Shown here in pieces: positions 1-5,314 of a DNA stretch of 6,095 nucleotides. The stretch spans positions 1 to 6,095 of the forward strand of contig JAIUNH010000249.1 in NCBI GenBank assembly GCA_020161965.1, given 5' to 3'. Position 1 is the stretch's first letter, and the number at the start of each line of letters is the position of its first letter. Below the pieces are notes generated by a model. It searched no databases. It was given only the letters and a program-made list of their open reading frames with translations, and was not told where the DNA came from. A program made the position numbers and the translations under genes. This DNA comes from Pseudomonadota bacterium. GTDB lineage: Bacteria > Pseudomonadota > Alphaproteobacteria > CACIAM-22H2.

Positions 1-418
1 GCCCGCCCGAGACCAGCAGCAACAGGTACGGAAACGCCAGATCGGGATCGGTGAGACGCGGCGACAGCGCATGGCCTTCGAGATGGTTCACAGCCACAAA
101 AGGAAGCCCGCGCGCCAACGCGGCGGCTTTGGCGAAGGTGGCGCCGACGATCACGCCGCCGATCAGACCGGGGCCGGTGGTCGCGGCGATGGCGTCGATA
201 TCGTTCCAATCGGCCTTCGCCTCGACCAGCGCGTCGCGCACCAAATCTTCCAGAACGGCCAAATGCGCGCGGGCGGCCACTTCCGGCACGATCCCGCCAT
301 AGGGCGCGTGGGCGCGGATCTGGCTCGCCAATTTTTGCGCACGCAGCTTCTTGGACGAATCGACCAGGGCGGCGGCCGTTTCGTCGCAGCTTGTCTCGAT
401 ACCCAGGACCAAAGTCAT
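1..418 (-). CDS. tsaD: tRNA N6-adenosine threonylcarbamoyltransferase TsaD, N-terminal part (runs off left edge)
   Basis: TsaD (Gcp/YgjD; Kae1 in archaea and eukaryotes) transfers the threonylcarbamoyl group from threonylcarbamoyl-AMP to A37 of ANN-decoding tRNAs, working with TsaB and TsaE in the cytoplasm. About 139 codons of a family usually near 340 residues are visible. The reading begins MTLVLGIETSCDETAAALVD, the typical start of the ASKHA-fold ATPase domain. It continues with YGGIVPEVAARAH (about residue 41 on), the TGPGLIGGVIVGATFAKA glycine-rich segment, and NHLEGH with the metal-binding histidines at H112 and H116. It reaches the LLLVSGG motif at the window edge. The start is the ATG read from 418 to 416, which leaves only the usual few residues before GIETSCDET; no clear Shine-Dalgarno precedes it. 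The gene is divergent from hemC across 59 bp. No defect is visible, but about 60% of the gene lies outside the window. Confidence 0.97.
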   Translation of the reverse strand, partial: MTLVLGIETSCDETAAALVDSSKKLRAQKLASQIRAHAPYGGIVPEVAARAHLAVLEDLVRDALVEAKADWNDIDAIAATTGPGLIGGVIVGATFAKAAALARGLPFVAVNHLEGHALSPRLTDPDLAFPYLLLLVSGG

Positions 419-477
419 GGCGCTTGTGTAGCCGACCGGTCCCTTGCGATAAAGAATGAAAGCAAGGCTGGGGACGT
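419..477. promoter_or_regulatory. Divergent tsaD/hemC intergenic region with candidate hemC promoter
   Basis: These 59 bp must hold the promoters of both divergent genes unless they lie inside a coding region. On the plus strand a candidate sigma70-type promoter for hemC reads TTGTGT (424-429), an 18-bp spacer, then GATAAA (448-453). That would leave a leader of about 15-20 nt before the ATG at 478. The spacer contains the perfect 8-bp palindrome GACCGGTC (434-441). A 6-bp inverted repeat, CCTTGC (442-447) and GCAAGG (462-467), brackets the -10 box and predicted start point. GGGGA (470-474), close to the ATG, and AAGG (464-467) are possible ribosome-binding sites for hemC. I see no convincing minus-strand promoter for tsaD. 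The assignment rests on consensus matching by eye. Confidence 0.45.
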
Positions 478-1398
478 ATGACGGAAACTTTGCGAATCGG
501 CACGCGCGGATCGCCGTTGGCCCTGTGGCAAGCGCATGAGGCCAAGCGCCTTTTGACGGAAGCGTTTCCGGCGATCGCGGTCGAGATTCGCATCTACAAA
601 ACGACCGGCGACCGTATTCAGGACCGCAATCTTTCGGAAGCGGGCGGCAAAGGCCTGTTCACGAAGGAACTCGAGGAAGGGCTGCTCGCGCGCGAAATCG
701 ATCTCGCCGTCCATTCGATGAAGGATATGCCGACCACTTTGCCCGAAGGGCTCGGCATCGTCGCGATCCTGCAACGCGAAGACCCGCGTGACGCGCTGAT
801 CGCGCGCGAAAGCACCAAGACGCTCGCGACTTTGCCGCAGGGCTGCGTCGTCGGCACATCGTCGTTGCGCCGGGCGGCGCAGCTGCGGGTGAAACGCCCG
901 GATATCCGCATCGTCGAATTCCGCGGCAATGTCGATACGCGGCTCGAGAAGCTCAAGAACGGCGTGGCCGACGCCACGTTCCTGGCGCTCGCGGGCTTGA
1001 AGCGCTTGGGCAAGGCCAGCGTCGCGTCGGCGATTCTGGAGCCGACGGAAATGCTGCCTGCCGTCGCGCAAGGTGCCATCGGCATCGAATGCCGCTTGGA
1101 CGATGCCCGCACGCGGGAATGCCTCGCGGCGATCGATCACGCCGATACGCATATCGCCGTGCGGGCCGAACGCGGCCTGCTGGAACGCCTTGACGGTTCT
1201 TGCCGTACGCCGATCGGGGCCTTGGCGATTCTCGACGGCAAAGGCGGCTTGCGGCTCGACGGTCTGGTCGTGCGCCCCGATGGCACGGGTTTGCTGACGA
1301 CGTTCCGCGAAGGCAGCGTGGCCGACGCCGAAAAGTTGGGCCAAGACGCGGGCGAAGAATTGAAGCGCCGCGCGGGGCCGGGGTATTTCGCCGTATGA
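478..1398 (+). CDS. hemC: Hydroxymethylbilane synthase (porphobilinogen deaminase)
   Basis: HemC is a cytoplasmic enzyme that condenses four porphobilinogens head-to-tail into hydroxymethylbilane, using a covalent dipyrromethane cofactor. The 306-residue product is close to the family's usual 300-315. The family hallmarks are all visible. GTRGSPLALWQA is near the N-terminus (R10). AVHSMKDMP holds the catalytic aspartate at D83, with K82 beside it. GTSSLRRAAQL has the substrate-binding pair R131/R132, and EFRGNVDTRL has R149 and R155. DGSCRTPIGA carries the cofactor-attachment cysteine C242. The start at 478 puts the conserved RIGTRGS motif at residues 6-12, as expected. The stop codon overlaps the start of hemD by 4 bp (ATGA at 1395-1398), implying translational coupling. 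Hydroxymethylbilane is unstable and is the substrate of HemD, so coupled production makes sense. Confidence 0.98.
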   Translation: MTETLRIGTRGSPLALWQAHEAKRLLTEAFPAIAVEIRIYKTTGDRIQDRNLSEAGGKGLFTKELEEGLLAREIDLAVHSMKDMPTTLPEGLGIVAILQREDPRDALIARESTKTLATLPQGCVVGTSSLRRAAQLRVKRPDIRIVEFRGNVDTRLEKLKNGVADATFLALAGLKRLGKASVASAILEPTEMLPAVAQGAIGIECRLDDARTRECLAAIDHADTHIAVRAERGLLERLDGSCRTPIGALAILDGKGGLRLDGLVVRPDGTGLLTTFREGSVADAEKLGQDAGEELKRRAGPGYFAV

Positions 1399-3107
1399 CC
1401 GAGAAACGCCGCCTTACCATCCTGGTCACGCGCCCGCGCAGCGAAAGCGAAGTCTTCGCGCTGACGCTGGCCATGCGCGGCCATGATGCGGTTCAAGCGC
1501 CGCTGCTCGATATCGTGCCGGACGAAACGGCCAGCGTCGATCTCGACGGCGTGCAGGCGCTGCTGTTCACGTCGATCAACGGCGTGCGCAGCTTTGCGCG
1601 CGTCTCGACCGCGCGTGGCGTGCCCGCTTATTGCGTGGGCGACGCGACCGCGCAGGCCGCGCGCGATATGGGTTTCCGCGATGTGCATTCGGCGGGCGGC
1701 GATGTCGTCGCACTCGCCAATCTCGTGCGGATGAATCTCGCCCCCAGCGAAGGCGCCTTGCTGCATGTCAGCGGGTCGGCCGTCGCGGGCGATCTCGCCG
1801 GCGATTTGGGCGGCGACCGCTACGATGTGCGCCGCGTGCAGCTCTATCGCCAGGACACCGCGCGCGATTTGCCCGACGCGGCGGCCGAGGCGCTGAAATC
1901 CGGCACGCTCGACGCCGTCACGTTCTTTTCCCCACGCACCGCCGCGACCTTCGTGCAGCTCGTCCGCAAAGCCGATTTGTTGGATTCGCTGAAGAACATC
2001 TCAGCCGTGGGTTTGTCGCAAGCCGCCCTCGACGCCGCCCGGGTCGAAGGCGCACACTGGAAATCCGAACGCGCGGCTTCCCAGCCGGCCGAGGCGGCGC
2101 TGCTGGAAGTCATCGACGTGCTGGCGGCCGAAATGCCGCATGACGCCCCCAAGCCCGAAGCCTTCAAGATCGAGACGCAAATGCCCGAGCCCAAGCCCGC
2201 CGCCAAACGTCCTGCCATCGGCGCCATCGCCGTGGCGCTGGTCGTGGGCGTGGCCGGCGCGTTCGCCTTCACCTATTGGCAGACGCATATGATGCCGTCG
2301 GAATCCGCGACGGCGTTGCGCGCGATCGATCTGCGCTTGGCGGCGATCGACCGGCGTTTGACCGCACTGGAAAACAAACCCGCGCCCGCGCCCGTCGTTA
2401 TGGCGGCGCCCGCCGCCGCACCGGTCGATCTTTCGCCGCTCGAACAACGCCTCGCGTCGCTCGAACAGCGTCCCGCCGCCGATCCCGCTCTGGCCGACAC
2501 GATTGCGCGGCTGACGCAGGAGAATCGCGAGCTCGCGCAAACGCTGGCGACGATCCGCTCGGAAGCGCAGACGATCCGCGAAGGCGGCGAGCGCGATCGT
2601 GCCGATGTGAAGCGCGCGGAATTCCTGCTCGCGGTCGGCCAGTTGCGCGACGCCGCTCTCGCCGGGCGTGGCTTCGCGTCGGAATTGACGGTGGTGCGCG
2701 GCTTGGCGCCCGAAAGTGCCGCATCGTTGCTGCAACAGCTCGACGCGCGCGCGAGCGGCGTGGAAACGCGCGCCGCACTCGCGCGTCGCTTCCCCGCCAT
2801 CGCCAATGCGGTGGTCGCCGCCGCGCGTGTGGAAGCCGCATCGGACACGCCGATCCTGGCCGAAGCGTTGGAGCGCGTGCAGAAATTCCTGTCCATCCGC
2901 CGCGTCGGCGAAGTCGATGGCGATTCCGCCACGGCCCGCGTGGCGCGCGCCGAAGCGCGTTTGGCGGTCGAAGATTTGCCGGGCGCGTTGGCCGCCCTCG
3001 ATCCCGCCGGTCCGGCTTGGCTCGCCCCGGCGGCGGAATGGATGGAAGCCGCGCGTGCGCGCCTCGCGATCGAAGCGGTGTTGCAACGCCTCGCGTCGGG
3101 CGGGTAA
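1395..3107 (+). CDS. hemD: Fusion of uroporphyrinogen-III synthase (HemD) with a mitofilin/Mic60-like membrane protein
   Basis: One uninterrupted frame encodes 570 residues, more than twice a normal HemD (about 240-260). Residues 1-245 are the HemD domain, which closes and inverts ring D of hydroxymethylbilane to give uroporphyrinogen III. Visible landmarks are ILVTRPRSESE near the N-terminus, LLFTSINGVRSF (about 56-68), YCVGDATAQAARDMGF (79-94), LLHVSGS (122-128), VTFFSPRTAATF (175-186) and ISAVGLSQAALDAA (202-215). HemD families are poorly conserved in sequence, so the fold pattern carries the call. Residues 246-272 are a Pro/Lys-rich linker. Residues 274-295 form one strongly hydrophobic transmembrane helix, preceded by KR. 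Residues 303-400 are a heptad-like, charged, coiled-coil-prone region broken by an Ala/Pro stretch (329-345). Residues 405-566 resemble the C-terminal mitofilin domain of alphaproteobacterial COG4223 proteins. The start at 1395 is fixed by the ATGA overlap with hemC; hemY follows after 7 bp. The fusion itself is directly seen; the domain names come from recognition by eye, without a profile search. Confidence 0.92.
   Translation: MTEKRRLTILVTRPRSESEVFALTLAMRGHDAVQAPLLDIVPDETASVDLDGVQALLFTSINGVRSFARVSTARGVPAYCVGDATAQAARDMGFRDVHSAGGDVVALANLVRMNLAPSEGALLHVSGSAVAGDLAGDLGGDRYDVRRVQLYRQDTARDLPDAAAEALKSGTLDAVTFFSPRTAATFVQLVRKADLLDSLKNISAVGLSQAALDAARVEGAHWKSERAASQPAEAALLEVIDVLAAEMPHDAPKPEAFKIETQMPEPKPAAKRPAIGAIAVALVVGVAGAFAFTYWQTHMMPSESATALRAIDLRLAAIDRRLTALENKPAPAPVVMAAPAAAPVDLSPLEQRLASLEQRPAADPALADTIARLTQENRELAQTLATIRSEAQTIREGGERDRADVKRAEFLLAVGQLRDAALAGRGFASELTVVRGLAPESAASLLQQLDARASGVETRAALARRFPAIANAVVAAARVEAASDTPILAEALERVQKFLSIRRVGEVDGDSATARVARAEARLAVEDLPGALAALDPAGPAWLAPAAEWMEAARARLAIEAVLQRLASGG
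2133..3104 (+). other. Mitofilin/Mic60-like C-terminal module of the hemD fusion gene
   Basis: This segment corresponds to residues 247-570 of the fusion and has the layout of a stand-alone alphaproteobacterial Mic60-like protein: short N-terminus, one transmembrane helix (274-295), coiled coil, then a helical domain. The C-terminal part holds FLLAVGQLRDA (410-420), ELTVVRGLAPE (430-440) and RAEARLAVEDLPGALAAL (518-535), which match the recurring pattern of COG4223 mitofilin domains. Known Mic60 homologues lie in the inner membrane with the coiled coil in the periplasm and help shape intracytoplasmic membranes or cristae. The positively charged KR before the helix predicts an N-in, C-out orientation. 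That places HemD in the cytoplasm and this module in the periplasm. In-frame methionines M247 (2133-2135) and M263 (2181-2183) could be internal starts for a separate protein, but neither has a strong Shine-Dalgarno. The alternative family is the gammaproteobacterial HemX-like group, which has a similar layout. Confidence 0.75.
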
Positions 3108-3114
3108 CGGGCCT

Positions 3115-4458
3115 ATGCGCCGCGTTCTTATCATCCTCGTTCTCGCCCTCGGCGCGATGCTCGCTGCCGTGTGGCTGGGGGCGACGCCCGGCAGCGCCTC
3201 GCTGGAATTCGCGGGCTGGCGTTTTGATTCGTCTTTCGGCGCGCTCGCCATTCTCGTGGCGATTGCCGGTTTCGTGCTCATCGTGATCGATCGCATTTGG
3301 CGTTGGATCACAGGCACGCCGACGCGCATCAAAATGTGGCGCCACGCCCGTCGTGAGCGTCATGGTTATGCGGCGTTGACGCGCGGGCTGGTCGCGGTCG
3401 CGGCGGGCGATCCGCGTTCGGCGATGCGCGAAGCGGCTTTGGCCGATCGCTTACTGGGCGCACCGCCCGCGTCGCTATTGCTGTCCGCGCAAGCGGCGCA
3501 ATTGGCGGGCGACGAAACGGCCGCGCGCAAACATTTGGAGGCGATGCGCGCCGCACCGGAAACCGAATTCGCCGCGTTGCGCGGTCTCGTCGCCATTGCG
3601 ATGCGCGAAGGTCGCGACGATGAAGCTTTGGGCCTCGCGCGCCGGGCGCGCGAATTGCGGCCCGATGCGACCTGGGTTTCGGGCGCGTTGATCGATCTCG
3701 AAACCAAGGCCGCGCGCTGGGACGATGCGGCGCTGACGATCGACGCCGCGCGCCGCCAGCAAATGCTGCCCGCCCCCGACGCCGACCGGAAGCGTGCGGC
3801 AGCACTGCACGAAGCGGTCCGCGGGCACGAAGCCAAGGGCGATCGCCGCGAAGCGATCCGCGCGGCGGAGCGCGCGTTCAAGCTCGCCCCCGACCGGCCG
3901 GAAATCGCGGCGACGCTGGCGACCCTCTATGCCAAGGATGCGCGCGCACGTGCCGCGTCGTCGCTCGTCGAAAAGGAATGGACGCGGCACCCCCATCCGG
4001 CATTGCTCGACGCCTATCGCAAGGCGCGGCCCGCCCCCGACGCGCTGCAATGGATCAAGCAGGTGGAGCGTCTGGCGAAGCTCAACCCCGCGCATGCCTA
4101 TTCGCATACGGCTTTGGCCGAGGCGTCGCTCGCCGCCGAACTCTGGGGCGAGGCCAAGCGCCACGCCCAAGCCGCGATCGATGCCGAGGGCGGTGAGCCC
4201 CGCGCCAGCCTGTGCCGCTTGATGGCGCGGATCGAAGAAGAATCCGGCGGCGACGCTTCCGTGGCGAGATCCTGGCTCGCGCGCGCGGCCGATGCGCCCG
4301 GCGATCCGGCATGGACCTGCGATTCCTGCGGCCATCCGCATGCCGAGTGGCACGCGATCTGCCGGCGCTGCGGCGCCTTCGACAAGCTGGCCTGGAGCGC
4401 ACCGGCGCGCTTGGCGCCCGCTTTCGTCGCGATCGATACGACAAAAGATCAACAATAA
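3115..4458 (+). CDS. hemY: HemY-family inner-membrane TPR protein with C-terminal Cys4 zinc-ribbon-like motif
   Basis: The product has 447 residues. It is the proteobacterial HemY (HemY_N/TPR family), not the protoporphyrinogen oxidase of the same name in Bacillus; its biochemical role is not settled, although homologues sit in hem operons. Two hydrophobic helices lie at about 4-22 and 42-59. They are joined by a short loop containing FAGWRFDSSFG and followed by the basic stretch RIWRWITGTPTRIKMWRHAR (60-79). Positive-inside reasoning puts the rest in the cytoplasm. Residues 85-395 form alpha-helical TPR-like repeats rich in Ala and Arg, for example ALGLARRARELRPDA and AIRAAERAFKLAPDRPEI. At the C-terminus, C402-x2-C405 and C416-x2-C419 within WTCDSCG and ICRRCGAFDKLAW form a probable zinc or rubredoxin-like site. 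The start at 3115 gives a short basic N-terminus directly before the first helix and lies 7 bp past the hemD stop. Upstream in-frame codons are inside hemD and lack this pattern. Confidence 0.9.
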   Translation: MRRVLIILVLALGAMLAAVWLGATPGSASLEFAGWRFDSSFGALAILVAIAGFVLIVIDRIWRWITGTPTRIKMWRHARRERHGYAALTRGLVAVAAGDPRSAMREAALADRLLGAPPASLLLSAQAAQLAGDETAARKHLEAMRAAPETEFAALRGLVAIAMREGRDDEALGLARRARELRPDATWVSGALIDLETKAARWDDAALTIDAARRQQMLPAPDADRKRAAALHEAVRGHEAKGDRREAIRAAERAFKLAPDRPEIAATLATLYAKDARARAASSLVEKEWTRHPHPALLDAYRKARPAPDALQWIKQVERLAKLNPAHAYSHTALAEASLAAELWGEAKRHAQAAIDAEGGEPRASLCRLMARIEEESGGDASVARSWLARAADAPGDPAWTCDSCGHPHAEWHAICRRCGAFDKLAWSAPARLAPAFVAIDTTKDQQ

Positions 4459-4467
4459 AAGCGACTT

Positions 4468-4485
4468 GCACCCGTATTGCGGTGC
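4468..4485 (+). terminator. Weak hairpin downstream of hemY, possible terminator
   Basis: GCACC (4468-4472) pairs with GGTGC (4481-4485) around an 8-nt loop; one more C-G pair is possible with a bulge. It starts 10 nt after the hemY stop, a natural site for termination before the etfB promoter. There is no T-tract after it, so it does not meet the usual definition of an intrinsic terminator. It could be a chance dyad in GC-rich DNA. Confidence 0.2.
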
Positions 4486-4497
4486 GGTCGTGCTCCG

Positions 4498-4526
4498 TTG
4501 ACCCCAGCACCTTGGGGGTCTAGTGT
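4498..4526 (+). promoter_or_regulatory. Probable sigma70-type promoter of etfBA with dyad in the spacer
   Basis: TTGACC (4498-4503) matches the -35 consensus at five of six positions and is followed after 17 bp by TAGTGT (4521-4526), a weaker -10. Transcription would begin near 4533, leaving a leader of about 30 nt before etfB. The -35 box and spacer contain the inverted repeat GACCCC (4500-4505) and GGGGTC (4515-4520), with a 9-bp centre. This could be an operator for a dimeric regulator. GGGGA (4549-4553), about 10 nt before the ATG, is the likely ribosome-binding site. The promoter call is good by spacing and -35 match; the operator idea is inference. Confidence 0.6.
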
Positions 4527-4563
4527 CGCGCACCCTCTCGCAATATCCGGGGAAATCGCTGGA

Positions 4564-5313
4564 ATGAAAGTGCTGGTCGCGGTCAAGCGGGTCGTCGATT
4601 ACAACGTCAAGATCCGTGTGAAGGCCGACAAGACGGGCGTCGAGCTCGCCAACGTCAAAATGTCGATGAACCCGTTCGACGAGATCGGGGTCGAAGAAGC
4701 GGTCCGCCTGAAGGAAAAAGGCGTGGCGACGGAAATCGTCGCCGTGTCGATGGGCCCGACCCAAGCCCAGGAAACGCTGCGCACCGCGCTGGCGATGGGG
4801 GCCGATCGCGGCGTGCTGGTGCAGTCGGATGCGGAACTGCAGCCGCTCGCCGTCGCCAAGCTGATGAAAGCCGTGGTCGACAAGGAGCAGCCCAAGCTCG
4901 TCATTCTCGGCAAGCAGGCGATCGACGACGACAGCAACCAGACCGGCCAGATGCTGGCGGCGTTGCTGGGCTGGCCGCAAGCGACCTTCGCGTCGAAGCT
5001 GACGATCGAGGGCGACAACATGACCGTGACGCGCGAAGTCGACGGCGGTTTGGAAACCATCGCCGTCAAGCTGCCCGCGATCGTCACGACCGATCTGCGT
5101 TTGAACGAGCCGCGTTACGCGAGCTTGCCGAACATCATGAAGGCGAAGAAAAAGCCGATCGACAATTTGACGCCGGATGCGCTGGGCGTGGACGTCAGCC
5201 CTCGCTTGGAAACGCTGTCGGTCGAAGAGCCCGCCAAGCGTTCGGCCGGCATCAAGGTGCCGGATGTCGCGACGCTTGTCGCGAAGCTGCAGTCCGAAGC
5301 GAAGGTGATCTGA
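4564..5313 (+). CDS. etfB: Electron transfer flavoprotein subunit beta
   Basis: EtfB pairs with EtfA to form the soluble FAD-containing electron carrier that takes electrons from acyl-CoA dehydrogenases and related enzymes and delivers them to ETF:quinone oxidoreductase. The 249-residue product has the normal length. It begins MKVLVAVKRVVDYNVKIRVK. NPFDEIGVEEAVRLKEKG (36-53) and the nucleotide-site segment GKQAIDDDSNQTGQMLAALL (116-135) follow; in this family that segment binds the structural AMP. The ETF-beta signature spans about 159-187 (VDGGLETIAVKLPAIVTTDL, then RLNEPRYAS). RYASLPNIMKAKKKP (184-198) is the recognition loop, with the anchor leucine L188 and lysines K193 and K196 equivalent to the methylated lysines of the mitochondrial protein. 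The start at 4564 fits the family N-terminus; longer in-frame starts add only noncoding-looking sequence across the promoter. The stop lies 1 bp before etfA. Confidence 0.98.
   Translation: MKVLVAVKRVVDYNVKIRVKADKTGVELANVKMSMNPFDEIGVEEAVRLKEKGVATEIVAVSMGPTQAQETLRTALAMGADRGVLVQSDAELQPLAVAKLMKAVVDKEQPKLVILGKQAIDDDSNQTGQMLAALLGWPQATFASKLTIEGDNMTVTREVDGGLETIAVKLPAIVTTDLRLNEPRYASLPNIMKAKKKPIDNLTPDALGVDVSPRLETLSVEEPAKRSAGIKVPDVATLVAKLQSEAKVI
5302..5308 (+). promoter_or_regulatory. Strong ribosome-binding site for etfA inside the end of etfB
   Basis: AAGGTGA lies 6 nt before the etfA ATG at 5315 and is the best Shine-Dalgarno match seen before any gene here. It fixes the etfA start and shows that etfA is translated from the same transcript as etfB, consistent with equal production of the two subunits. 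Confidence 0.75.
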
Positions 5314-5314
5314 T

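Noticed and set aside
71..481. Plus-strand open frame opposite tsaD
   Set aside because: The minus strand gives unmistakable TsaD motifs (IETSCDET, NHLEGH). The plus-strand frame covers the intergenic region and has no recognisable content.
1200..1394. Extension of the hemD frame upstream to an ATG at 1200
   Set aside because: This would overlap hemC by almost 200 bp. The added residues are Arg-rich shadow sequence, whereas the ATG at 1395 directly precedes the conserved ILVTRPR motif and gives a standard ATGA overlap.
2140..2143. ATGA at the HemD-mitofilin junction, as a possible relic of separate overlapping genes
   Set aside because: Neither the ATG nor the TGA is in the frame of HemD or the mitofilin part, and the frame opened by that ATG does not encode the mitofilin sequence. 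A single simple frameshift does not explain it, so it is probably coincidence.
2001..3332. Minus-strand open frame of about 443 codons opposite the hemD fusion
   Set aside because: It is an antisense shadow: Arg-rich, low-complexity translation with no recognisable motif, while the plus strand encodes clear domains.
4459..4563. Possible small RNA, tRNA or riboswitch in the hemY-etfB gap
   Set aside because: No tRNA-like cloverleaf or known riboswitch core was seen. The region is explained by a weak hairpin, a promoter and a short leader.
3475..4980. Long minus-strand open frame of about 501 codons across hemY, the intergenic region and etfB
   Set aside because: It is antisense to two well-recognised genes and runs straight through the etfB promoter. 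Its Arg/His/Gln-rich composition is typical of shadow frames in GC-rich DNA, and no domain is recognisable.
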